Under the pieces are notes generated by a model. That model was given only the letters and a program-made list of their open reading frames with translations. It was not told where the DNA came from and searched no databases. A stretch of DNA of 57,193 bases. Origin: a virus. Position 1 is the first letter of the stretch; each line of letters begins with the position of its first letter. A program made the translations under genes and the position numbers. Positions 9,247 through 17,288 of the stretch are shown here, in pieces. The stretch covers positions 1 to 57,193 of IMG/VR virus record IMGVR_UViG_3300035670_000250; one strand, written 5' to 3'.

Positions 9247-10113
9247 TTATTCCCCAAAAGGATTTGTCTCGGAAAAGTCTAAGAACTGCAATGAGTCTGT
9301 TTCAATGAGACTGTTATCATTGAAAGCTTGAGAATCAACTTTGGTGGTTTTGCTGTTGATCTTGGCGTAAACATCACTGTTTATCACATATCTGTTTTCA
9401 GTAGCAGTAGAAACTTTCCACTCACCTACAGTTTCTCTAACGGACAGATTCGAACCTGTATATCCAGTCACTATCGCAGTGGAATCTGCGGCAGTCATCG
9501 ATCCGAAAGTTGAACCATCGTTGAATGAATAAACCACATCACCCACACTGAATGTGCCAGAACCACCGATGGATCCTATATTAAATGTTGAAGTAAATTC
9601 TCTTTCATCCACTGCATTGTCTATTTCTTCTAGATTCGTATTGACATCCTCTTCGCTGTATTGGAAGAGTTCTGTTTTCAGTGTATAAACATAATTTTTT
9701 CCTAACTGATAGAAGGGATTTTCGTGTTCTACGAATTTTATTTCTAAAAATTTCTTGGTTAGTGGAAAGTAAAGTAGATCACCCTCCATTGGTCTGAACT
9801 TGTCCGTGACGTTTTGAAATCTTTTCTTCGACACCACGAAAGTTGCACTGTCTCGTATTTCAAGACCAAATTTACTGATATAATCTCCATCACCCTCAAA
9901 GGAATCGACTGTTTGAAGGTGCATTTCTATGATGAAGTGTTGTCTGAAAGATGATATGGGGTCATCACCGAATATATTTGGTTGAAAATTTAATTCTCTG
10001 GGAAGATAGTAGATATCAAATCCGTGTATCTTAATTGATTCTACGACCAAATCTTCTATGAGGGTCTGCTCGTACCTAGAATTGTAATTAATAAAATATT
10101 TGTTGGTTGCCAT
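9247..10113 (-). CDS. 14: gp14 neck protein
   Basis: A 288-residue protein (T4 gp14 is 256). With gp13 it closes the packaged head and forms the head-to-tail connector. Family features seen include YLPRELNFQPNIFGDDPIS near residues 36-54 and DLLYFPLTKKFLEIKFVEHENPFYQLGK in the middle. A Gly/Ser-rich insertion at about residues 175-225 accounts for the extra length over T4. It is packed directly against gp13 (1-bp gap) and gp15 (6-bp gap). Confidence 0.92.
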   Translation of the reverse strand: MATNKYFINYNSRYEQTLIEDLVVESIKIHGFDIYYLPRELNFQPNIFGDDPISSFRQHFIIEMHLQTVDSFEGDGDYISKFGLEIRDSATFVVSKKRFQNVTDKFRPMEGDLLYFPLTKKFLEIKFVEHENPFYQLGKNYVYTLKTELFQYSEEDVNTNLEEIDNAVDEREFTSTFNIGSIGGSGTFSVGDVVYSFNDGSTFGSMTAADSTAIVTGYTGSNLSVRETVGEWKVSTATENRYVINSDVYAKINSKTTKVDSQAFNDNSLIETDSLQFLDFSETNPFGE

Positions 10114-10114
10114 C

Positions 10115-10933
10115 TTAACCTACTATGAAAGAAGGTGGGAGTTCAAATTCATTGATGATTTGTTCCTCTATTTTATCTATTTCAGTTTGTGCTTCATCGA
10201 TCATTCTTTTTCCGTTGAAAGTCACTCCTCCGGGCATGGTGATTCCTTCAAACTTGGAAAGGTTTTCCCCCCACTGTTTTTTGATTAGTGCTGTGGTATA
10301 TTTTTTCAACAGACGATCATTGTAAATTTCGGGGTATACTCTCGGATCTAAAATCCTAAAGCACTCTATAATGATATAATCATCAGGTTGAAATTCTTGT
10401 CTGAGGGTCATGGGGAATGTTATCTTGTTTGTTACTCTACTGAACTCTATTTGTTTTTCGGGTGTCAATATGTCTGAAATCAAGTTGAGATATTGTTGAA
10501 TCATTGCGTAGTTTTGCAAGTCAAACGAACCGAACGTATATAGTTCGTTCAAAGCATATTGATAACGAATGTCAAACATTCCAATAGAAGTATTTCTCAA
10601 CTGAAACACCCGAATAACACTTGCAATAAGATCTTCCAATGGGACTGTTTCCGAGACTCCTGCCTCAGTTGCAGTCACATTTCTGTCCGCATCGGCAAAT
10701 CCCGTGTTCGAAGCTTTCATGGTTATGTAACCATTATCTATGTCTTCTTGTTTTAGTTGATACTTCAGGTAAACTTTTTCGACTCCATCAAAATGGAATT
10801 CCGAAAAAAGTTGAAGTGCATCGTCTAGGCGATCTTCAATCTGACTACCATCAACATTGATTTCGATCACTGGTGCTCCGAGTTTTCGAAGGCAATAGTC
10901 GATTAATTGCTGTCTTCCTGTGAGTCTCGCCAT
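10115..10933 (-). CDS. 13: gp13 neck protein
   Basis: A 272-residue protein (T4 gp13 is 309). It joins the portal and gp14 as the neck adaptor. Conserved stretches include RQQLIDYCLRKLGAPVIEIN at the N-terminus, RLDDALQLFSEFHFDGVEK, and a C-terminal ITMPGGVTFNGKRMIDEAQ. The AGGAG ribosome binding site lies 9 nt before the ATG, inside the 3' arm of a perfect 10-bp inverted repeat (10941-10973), so translation or upstream transcription may be controlled there. Confidence 0.93.
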   Translation of the reverse strand: MARLTGRQQLIDYCLRKLGAPVIEINVDGSQIEDRLDDALQLFSEFHFDGVEKVYLKYQLKQEDIDNGYITMKASNTGFADADRNVTATEAGVSETVPLEDLIASVIRVFQLRNTSIGMFDIRYQYALNELYTFGSFDLQNYAMIQQYLNLISDILTPEKQIEFSRVTNKITFPMTLRQEFQPDDYIIIECFRILDPRVYPEIYNDRLLKKYTTALIKKQWGENLSKFEGITMPGGVTFNGKRMIDEAQTEIDKIEEQIINEFELPPSFIVG

Positions 10934-10940
10934 GTGAAAA

Positions 10941-10973
10941 ATCTCCTAAAAACCTAGAAAGTATTTAGGAGAT
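10941..10973 (-). promoter_or_regulatory. Hairpin overlapping the gp13 ribosome binding site, terminator-like
   Basis: On the minus strand, ATCTCCTAAA and TTTAGGAGAT form a perfect 10-bp stem with a 13-nt loop. TTTTT follows at once if the first T of the run is counted as part of the stem end. The 3' arm contains the AGGAG of gp13. The element can therefore act as an intrinsic terminator after the glycosyltransferase gene, as a clamp on gp13 translation, or as both. Confidence 0.5.
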
Positions 10974-11000
10974 TTACATTTATGGTTTTTGAACCGAATT

Positions 11001-12248
11001 TTAGATGGTTCCGCCTCGTTTTATCAAAGCATCCATAGCAAACTTGTGATTTGCTTCTATTCTCTGCTTCTGATCCTGTGGATACTTGTTCTCTTGGAGT
11101 AGTTTACCAGTGGCGATGTATGCTTCTCGGTATCTTTCGGTCCAGAACGAACAAATTGCATATTCATCCCAAACACCCCAATCGTAAACACTTTGTCCGA
11201 CGAACAAAGCACCTTCGGGATAGTTCAGTGAAATTGCTATCTTTGCATAACGATACCCCTGATCGAAACGGGAGTAGAGACGACAGATTCTTGCAGCTGC
11301 CCAAAGAGGTTCTGCGCGATACGGTGCCATCTGATAGGAGTCGAAGTACACCTTGAGGATTTCGTCGATGGGCTTCCCGAGAATTTCCATGATTCGTCCA
11401 ATTTGGTACTTGGAGTAGAATGCTTCTTCTTGCCACCCACCAAGATCAACTCTCTTTTGATACCACTCAATTGCCTTTTCCCATTGTTGGCAATCACGGT
11501 AACTCTGTGCGAGATAGAAGTGATAACGATTGAAATCCTTCTCTTCCACATTTCCAGATGCAATTGCTTCTTCGAATACCTTTGCGTCGTCTTCGTATTT
11601 CTTGGGGTTCGAAGAACGAGCTCCGTCTTGAATGGGAGTGTTCATAAATCCACGAGCAAAGTCTCGGGTCTCAATTTTTTCTTTGCAGTCAACATATTCG
11701 TGGAGGACACCGCGATAGTAGAATTCCTTCGAATTCGATGTCAACTGTGGGCGATGATACTTGGTGTTTCCGTAGAAAGCAAAAATGTTGTAGATGTCCG
11801 CGACGAGTCCCTTCTTGAATGTGTCGGGATCGAAGTTCGAGTCATAGACAAGAACTTCGTCTGCATCAATCATGAGAGAATAATCTGCCTTGTCTCTTGC
11901 GAGTTCTAGTGCTCTAGAACGATTGGTTCCAAAGTTGACCCAAGGTTCTTCATGTAGTTCGCCGGGAATGCCGACGTTATTGAAGAACTCGCGAATTTTT
12001 TCCTGTGTTCCATCGGTGGAACCAGTGTCTAAGATGACCCAATGGTCAATGACTGGAAGAACGGAAGCGAGGCACCTTTCGATTACCTTCGACTCGTTCT
12101 TGACAATCATGCAGAGTGTAATTGTCTTTTTTTCGGTCAGTGGTTTCTTGGGTTTTGATGGAGTGGGTGGAACACTCAACATCTCGGGTGTGATTATGGT
12201 TGGTTTGTTTTGTGTAGGTTCAATCAAAGAATTCATGACTTCAGGCAT
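11001..12248 (-). CDS. Family 2 glycosyltransferase with C-terminal TPR-like repeats (SunS-like)
   Basis: A 415-residue protein from ATG 12248, chosen because GGAG lies 8 nt upstream; an in-frame start 30 bp earlier would almost touch the late promoter. The GT-A domain has LCMIVKNES near residue 45, the loop DTGSTDGTQ at 74-82, and the DXD-type metal motif MIDADEVL near 126-133. The C-terminal half is helical with TPR-like units (for example YHFYLAQSYRDCQQWEKAIE). This layout matches the SunS / TPR-glycosyltransferase group, which transfers sugar from a nucleotide-sugar donor to proteins or surface glycans. The acceptor is unknown; the neighbouring collagen-like or Cys-rich virion proteins are candidates by inference. 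It is not a T4 core gene and sits between fibre genes and gp13. Confidence 0.85.
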   Translation of the reverse strand: MPEVMNSLIEPTQNKPTIITPEMLSVPPTPSKPKKPLTEKKTITLCMIVKNESKVIERCLASVLPVIDHWVILDTGSTDGTQEKIREFFNNVGIPGELHEEPWVNFGTNRSRALELARDKADYSLMIDADEVLVYDSNFDPDTFKKGLVADIYNIFAFYGNTKYHRPQLTSNSKEFYYRGVLHEYVDCKEKIETRDFARGFMNTPIQDGARSSNPKKYEDDAKVFEEAIASGNVEEKDFNRYHFYLAQSYRDCQQWEKAIEWYQKRVDLGGWQEEAFYSKYQIGRIMEILGKPIDEILKVYFDSYQMAPYRAEPLWAAARICRLYSRFDQGYRYAKIAISLNYPEGALFVGQSVYDWGVWDEYAICSFWTERYREAYIATGKLLQENKYPQDQKQRIEANHKFAMDALIKRGGTI

Positions 12249-12281
12249 ATCAAAATCTCCATTGCAACAAAGGTTCAAATA

Positions 12282-12289
12282 TATTTATA
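12282..12289 (-). promoter_or_regulatory. T4-type late promoter before the glycosyltransferase
   Basis: The minus strand reads TATAAATA in the short gap after the Cys-rich gene. It is 33 bp before ATG 12248. A transcript beginning about 7 nt downstream would exclude the earlier in-frame start at 12278, which supports the shorter glycosyltransferase model. Confidence 0.7.
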
Positions 12290-12293
12290 ACGA

Positions 12294-12581
12294 CTAAATC
12301 ACTTGTAGATCACAAATTCCAGTCAATCCATCGCAATCTGTTCCAACAAGAGTTCCACCGACAACAAGACCAAACTCGCCCCCAATGCATTCTGCCGAAG
12401 CGGTTTCAGGACAACTTTCACAATCTCCTCCGGGGCAATCAAGATAAAAACGAAGGCACCCTGTACATGGTCCCACAGAACAAGTATCACAATCTTGTTG
12501 CCCTTCGTCTATCACATAAACACATCTAGTTGCAACACAAGCACCACCACAACAACATGATCTTCTGTGCGAGAAAAACAT
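12294..12581 (-). CDS. Cys-rich small protein, unknown
   Basis: A 95-residue protein from ATG 12581, which overlaps the upstream stop as TGATG and has GGAG 7 nt upstream. It contains 15 cysteines, including CCC near residue 9, and several Cys-X2-Cys pairs (DTCSVGPCTGC, DCESC). There is no signal peptide or membrane segment. The density of Cys suggests either a metal-binding knot or a disulfide-stabilised particle component exposed after lysis. It lies between a collagen-like gene and a SunS-like glycosyltransferase, so it could be a modified partner of that enzyme. No family is recognised. Confidence 0.75.
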   Translation of the reverse strand: MFFSHRRSCCCGGACVATRCVYVIDEGQQDCDTCSVGPCTGCLRFYLDCPGGDCESCPETASAECIGGEFGLVVGGTLVGTDCDGLTGICDLQVI

Positions 12582-13258
12582 CAACAAACTCCATCGATTG
12601 GGTTTGGTGCAGAGAAGAAGTAACTTCCACTTTTGTATATGAGTTCTACTACAGTTCCATTGGGAACAGGCATCACGGCAAATCCGGTGAACCCTGATAG
12701 AGTTATTCCCTGATCCCCTGTTACTGAAATTCCATATGCAGTTGTTCCTGTATTTTGAATTTCAAGAAGATTTTTTGCGGTTACTGATGGCGCACCAATA
12801 CTCCACGAAGTTCCGTTGAAATCTGCACTGTATACTATGTATTCCCATCTAGCAACTCCACTTTCTTTTGAGTTCCCTGATATGGAACCCAATTCCGATC
12901 CAAAAGTTATGGTAAGGATATTGTTCGATGAAGAATGGGTTATCGAGTGATCTGAGAAAAATTTGAGTGATTCTATGTCAGTATATTCAACTCCATTGAC
13001 GAATATTGAACCGATAGTTCCTGTAGATCCCGTGGCACCATCCGTTCCATTTGTGCCGTTTGATCCAGCTGGTCCAGTTGGTCCTTGAAAACCGATTCCA
13101 CCAGATCCACTTGCCAAATTTGAAGGAGTGGCAATCCATGATGTGGATTCTGTGTCATATGTCCACAGTCTCTTGATTTCAACACCATTATCGTTGGTAA
13201 ATGACCAAGAAGCTGTTTGTCCATCAGATGGGTTTTTGGGAAAGGTTAGACCGGCCAT
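12581..13258 (-). CDS. Short collagen-like fibre protein
   Basis: A 225-residue protein with three parts: an N-terminal module (residues 1-50) containing LWTYDTESTSWIATP, a short Gly-X-Y tract (about 55-82, starting GFQGPTGPAG), and a beta-rich C-terminal domain with SKESGVARWEYIVYSAD and GFTGFAVMPVPNGTVVELIY. This is the layout of small trimeric phage fibres or decorating proteins. The N-terminal W-YD-W pattern recurs in the 35.1-36.0 kb fibre. The last codons overlap the start of the Cys-rich gene. Function is inferred from architecture only. Confidence 0.7.
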   Translation of the reverse strand: MAGLTFPKNPSDGQTASWSFTNDNGVEIKRLWTYDTESTSWIATPSNLASGSGGIGFQGPTGPAGSNGTNGTDGATGSTGTIGSIFVNGVEYTDIESLKFFSDHSITHSSSNNILTITFGSELGSISGNSKESGVARWEYIVYSADFNGTSWSIGAPSVTAKNLLEIQNTGTTAYGISVTGDQGITLSGFTGFAVMPVPNGTVVELIYKSGSYFFSAPNPIDGVC

Positions 13259-13277
13259 TTATGTGTCCTTTTATGTT

Positions 13278-13285
13278 TATTTATT
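13278..13285 (-). promoter_or_regulatory. Probable late promoter before short collagen-like gene
   Basis: The minus strand reads AATAAATA in the 44-bp gap, one base from the T4 late octamer, 19 bp upstream of ATG 13258, with AAGGA between them. It is a variant match, so confidence is moderate. Confidence 0.5.
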
Positions 13286-13302
13286 TTAATTTTATAAAAA
13301 AT

Positions 13303-15378
13303 TCAAATCTCTTCTAATGGGATACCCAAGTCGGTTCCTAAAAATCTTTTGTTGTTTGCATAATTTCTGACAGTTCTTACTCTCTCTAGACCGAAATAAT
13401 CCAATTGTCTGCATAGATATTTGTGCCATGCAGAACCCTCACGCCAATCTGCGGTTATTCCTCCAGTTGGTGGAAATCTGGTTTCTAGATTTTTTCTCAT
13501 ATAACCGTTTATGTATGATTTTCTAGCAGAACTTTGGGTTTCACTTGTCGGACTTCCGAAAGCACATTCTAAGAAAAAGTAAGATGCACACCAAAAAACG
13601 AAATATTTGGGTTTCAACACTTCACCTTCAACAAACCCATACAAAGAAGCCTCTTCTGCTGTTATTGGATCATACAAAGACTTGAGGTATACATCTTTAA
13701 AATCTTGGTGTTCTGTAGCGAATCCGAGATGAATATTTTGTCTCAGAAAAGCATCAAAATGCAGTTCTGTTCCTATTGCCGCTTTTCTTCCAAAGTGCTT
13801 ATAAAAAGCCAACCAATTTAATCTCAGAGCTCTATACAAAGCAATTTTTTTATTTTCTTTTGGCAACCAAGAATTAAGAGTTCCAGAAGGAACTAAAGTT
13901 GCTCCTGTTGCAGATACATCGAAACTAGCCGGTCCCATGAAATATTGGAGTTGACCACTCCCCACTGGAGTATACGGATCTGATGGGGCGTTGCTTCCTG
14001 TAAAGTTAGCAATATCCCAATTCGCAGTCGCACATATTTCTCTAAGATCATGATTTGGTAAAGTTTCATAGAATTGATAAACAAAACAATCTATGTCTTG
14101 ACAATTTGAAAAAATTGCTGCACAGTGAGACGCACCTTCAAAACTCATTGCTTTGGCTCTGTTTTCCCTAGACCCCAACGGATAACTCCCACCCGATTCC
14201 CATTGGTTGTTATTGCCAGATTGAGCTGTAACAGATAAGTTTGTTACGTCCCAAATATAGTTAGTAAATCCAGTGTTTCCTTCTCCGAAAGATCTAGCCG
14301 AAGCTGCATTTTTGTTGTACGAATCAGTTCCAAAGGCTATGGTATTGTTTGCGGCAAATTGGGGGGGATTATTCCACCACCCAGTTCCAGCCAAAGGATT
14401 GGAAGCAGTGATTCTTTTCCCCCAAACTATCATCTTTGGTGGTTTATTAAAACCCAAAGTTCCTTTGGTGTAAGGTCTGCATAAATCTACAATGTCGTTA
14501 TATGCCTGACCCAAAGCTTTATACATGTTGTAATAAGTGGGAATGTGGGGTAATATTACATTTGCGCTTGCACCTGGTTCAACTATTTGTGTGTTTCCGC
14601 CTATTTCGTAATACGCTCCAACTGTTCCACTGGATATTCCACTGCCATTTATTGTAAAATTTCCACCAAAAGCGCCGTCTTCTATCCATTTATCATATGT
14701 CTTCAACATTTGTATGGAAGCGTTTCTGAAAGTTTTTTCATTGTCCGAAAGACGGAAAAAGTTATAGTCTGTAAAATTTTTATAAGTTTCGGTTATTGGA
14801 TCGAAATAACCAGTGGTGCCAGAATTGGTTCTCGATGGATCACCAACGTCTATAGCTCTATCCGTCAGAGTCGGGTCTCCGACAAAACCTCTGATTATTG
14901 TTGAGAAATATCCGTCCGGCTCCAAATTCACCGAAACCCAATCCAAAACATGTGAATTTGTTGAATTGTTTATTGTGGTGGTCGATGCAAATCCACCCGA
15001 ATAACCACCCAAAAGTCCTTCGACTGTTCCAGTTAAAGTTATTGATGAAGATAAGCCATCATCAATTTCCCCGTGTGCATCTCTTCCGAAAGTGACATGA
15101 TATAGAGAAGGAGTTTGATCAAATGTAAACAACGAACTTGGTGTACCAGCTCCAGAATTGACTCCAAAAGCGACCCCCAATGATCTATATTCATCTTCTA
15201 TCGAACGAGATTCTTCGATGTCATCTGTGGACATCTGTGAGGACCAAGTAATTTTTTGATTGTTATAATAAGATTGAAGAAGAAGTCCCTCGACACCATT
15301 GCCTTGGTGTGCTATTACTATCTCCAATTCATCTTCTTGGGAACTATTCAATATATTTCTAGATAATCCTAAAGGCAT
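13303..15378 (-). CDS. Large virion-associated protein, unknown
   Basis: A 691-residue protein with no family I recognise. It starts MPLGLSRNIL after a GAGGA site. The first half is Gly/Ser/Thr-rich and beta-like (SSITLTGTVEGLLGGYSGG). The second half is richer in aromatic and charged residues (NWLAFYKHFGRKAAIGTELHFDAFLRQNIHLGF) and looks globular. There are few cysteines, no signal peptide and no membrane segment. Its position inside a run of fibre genes and its tight spacing (16 bp to the gene upstream) suggest a virion part or a fibre-linked enzyme. Confidence 0.6.
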   Translation of the reverse strand: MPLGLSRNILNSSQEDELEIVIAHQGNGVEGLLLQSYYNNQKITWSSQMSTDDIEESRSIEDEYRSLGVAFGVNSGAGTPSSLFTFDQTPSLYHVTFGRDAHGEIDDGLSSSITLTGTVEGLLGGYSGGFASTTTINNSTNSHVLDWVSVNLEPDGYFSTIIRGFVGDPTLTDRAIDVGDPSRTNSGTTGYFDPITETYKNFTDYNFFRLSDNEKTFRNASIQMLKTYDKWIEDGAFGGNFTINGSGISSGTVGAYYEIGGNTQIVEPGASANVILPHIPTYYNMYKALGQAYNDIVDLCRPYTKGTLGFNKPPKMIVWGKRITASNPLAGTGWWNNPPQFAANNTIAFGTDSYNKNAASARSFGEGNTGFTNYIWDVTNLSVTAQSGNNNQWESGGSYPLGSRENRAKAMSFEGASHCAAIFSNCQDIDCFVYQFYETLPNHDLREICATANWDIANFTGSNAPSDPYTPVGSGQLQYFMGPASFDVSATGATLVPSGTLNSWLPKENKKIALYRALRLNWLAFYKHFGRKAAIGTELHFDAFLRQNIHLGFATEHQDFKDVYLKSLYDPITAEEASLYGFVEGEVLKPKYFVFWCASYFFLECAFGSPTSETQSSARKSYINGYMRKNLETRFPPTGGITADWREGSAWHKYLCRQLDYFGLERVRTVRNYANNKRFLGTDLGIPLEEI

Positions 15379-15394
15379 CTTATTCCTCGTAAAA

Positions 15395-17266
15395 TCATTG
15401 GGTATAGTTCAAACTGTAACTTCCAAATATTCTATAACCATCAGAGAAGAAAGTAATGATATCATATTTCTTAGTCGAAGTTGGATAAATTGAAGATGTC
15501 GAACCAATTCCTCCGATTACCCCGCCTGACCACCATATATTATTTCCTTGAGGTATCTCTATCTTTGAACCATTAACTCCAGTGTGACCCAAAATCAAAG
15601 TCATACTGTCGCCGGTTCCAATTTGAGAAAAACCAGTTATCGTTAAAACTGTGGAACTACTATTCAACATTATATTGTCAACTGTAAATGTATTGCATGT
15701 TCCAAATGGAATTGTCAATTCGTTATCTGTTCCCGATATAACCGATGAATAAGAATATGCGGTAATGCTTTCTGTGTAGTGAACAAAGTTTCCACTATAT
15801 CCACTTGAGGGAATCAAATTTTGATTTGTTACTATCGTTGATAAAGCATTTGCACTTAAAGAAGAATCGTATCTATATTGTATTTCGTTGTTGTTTCCTA
15901 CTGGTTCTGCACCACCAGTTGGTCCTTGGAAACCTTGGAAACCTTGGAAACCCTGTGAACCAGTTTCACCCTTTTCACCAGCTGCTCCAGCATCACCAGT
16001 TGGTCCTTGGAAACCTTGGAAACCTTGGAAACCTTGGAAACCCTGTGAACCAGTTTCACCCTTTTCACCAGCTGCTCCAGCATCACCAGTTGGTCCTTGG
16101 AAACCTTGGAAACCCTGTGAACCAGTTTCACCCTTTTCACCAGCTGCTCCAGCATCACCAGTTGGTCCTTGGAAACCTTGGAAACCTTGGAAACCCTGTG
16201 AACCAGTTTCACCCTTTGCTGCCGCTTCTCCAGGAGCTCCAGTTGGACCAACAAATCCTTGGAAACCTTGTGAACCAGTTGGGCCAGTAGTTCCTTCTAA
16301 TAAAACACCACTAGACCCAAACCACCCCACATTTCCGCCACCCAAATCTATAGCAGGACCATACAACACATTAGTTGTTGTATTTAACCAAAAATCACCA
16401 CTAACTCCATCGGTCGGTGACGGTTGTCCCGTTCCACTTAGAACTGAATTTCCTCTTAGTCCTTGGAAACCTTGAGCTCCCTGAACACCTTGATCTCCAG
16501 TACAGCAAGGACCAGTCGGTCCAATTAAACTAGTTGGGTCTCCCCAATAGTTAATAGCGCTAGTCACGGATAAAGGAGCTGGTTGAACTTCTCCTCCCGA
16601 TAAATCTGGAATCCCATCACCATTTCTATCATAAACCCAAATAGCAGGACCGTATATGTTATTGTTAACCGTGTCAATCCAAAAATCTCCACTGACTCCA
16701 TCATATGGAGACGGTTGACCAGTTCCACTAAGTATTGTTCTCGCTCTCAGTTCTCCACCCGATATAGCTGGTAGTCCGGCAGGAATAAAATCAATACTCC
16801 AATATTCTCCCTGTTCGACGAATTCGGATAAACTCGGGAGAGTTACTCCGTCAGCAGTATAACTGAAAATATTTTGATTCATTAAATTGAGGGTGTTGTC
16901 CCTCCACTGAATGAAGTCTTCTGCTTTTGATTTTTCTGTCGTTGATGTCGAGAGATAAAAAGTAGCGGCATCTGAAATAGAAGCAAATCCACCAGAAATT
17001 GCTTCTGCATCTAATAAGTTGTATATTGAATTTTTAAATTCTTGTATATAATATGAAGATGGGAGATTGTCGAATGGATTGTCCCCAGTTGTGCCATAAG
17101 CGATATACTCACCCGAGGAATCTTCTAAAACATACCACCTATCCGTTTCCAAGTTTAATAAAAAAGTGGAACCGGAACTGGTTACTCCAGAAACGGTGTA
17201 GAAAGAATAATTTGAAGTGAGAGTTGTCTTGTCTCCTCCGGTTGTCAGTCCTACTTGTATTGCCAC
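15395..17266 (-). CDS. Collagen-like tail fibre protein
   Basis: A 623-residue protein with a GTG start preceded by AAGGA. N-terminal globular part (about 1-165), then two copies of a GTGQPSP..DGVSGDFW module (about 182-210 and 273-300), then a Gly-X-Y collagen-like region (about 325-445) built from GFQ triplets and GPTGDAGAAGEKGETGSQ blocks, and a C-terminal beta-rich head. The head is homologous to that of the fibre at 35067-35957; both have SGNFV.YTES, a PFGT motif and SMTL.LG.TG. Collagen-like segments in phages form trimeric rods, so this is probably a fibre shaft with a receptor-binding or trimerising tip. Confidence 0.75.
   Translation of the reverse strand: MAIQVGLTTGGDKTTLTSNYSFYTVSGVTSSGSTFLLNLETDRWYVLEDSSGEYIAYGTTGDNPFDNLPSSYYIQEFKNSIYNLLDAEAISGGFASISDAATFYLSTSTTEKSKAEDFIQWRDNTLNLMNQNIFSYTADGVTLPSLSEFVEQGEYWSIDFIPAGLPAISGGELRARTILSGTGQPSPYDGVSGDFWIDTVNNNIYGPAIWVYDRNGDGIPDLSGGEVQPAPLSVTSAINYWGDPTSLIGPTGPCCTGDQGVQGAQGFQGLRGNSVLSGTGQPSPTDGVSGDFWLNTTTNVLYGPAIDLGGGNVGWFGSSGVLLEGTTGPTGSQGFQGFVGPTGAPGEAAAKGETGSQGFQGFQGFQGPTGDAGAAGEKGETGSQGFQGFQGPTGDAGAAGEKGETGSQGFQGFQGFQGFQGPTGDAGAAGEKGETGSQGFQGFQGFQGPTGGAEPVGNNNEIQYRYDSSLSANALSTIVTNQNLIPSSGYSGNFVHYTESITAYSYSSVISGTDNELTIPFGTCNTFTVDNIMLNSSSTVLTITGFSQIGTGDSMTLILGHTGVNGSKIEIPQGNNIWWSGGVIGGIGSTSSIYPTSTKKYDIITFFSDGYRIFGSYSLNYTQ
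15905..16275 (-). repeat. Collagen-like DNA repeat array, units of 72-90 bp varying in 9-bp steps
   Basis: Successive units start at 15914, 15995, 16085 and 16157, giving lengths of 81, 90 and 72 bp. The units are nearly identical and differ by whole numbers of a 9-bp block (one Gly-Phe-Gln triplet). This is the pattern expected from slipped-strand or recombinational gain and loss that keeps the reading frame. Confidence 0.85.
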
Positions 17267-17288
17267 TTTGATTATTCCTTTAAATTTA

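Noticed and set aside
11403-11909. Plus-strand ORF of 168 codons opposite the glycosyltransferase
   Set aside because: It is antisense to a gene with clear catalytic motifs, has no ribosome binding site or promoter, and its product has no recognisable pattern.
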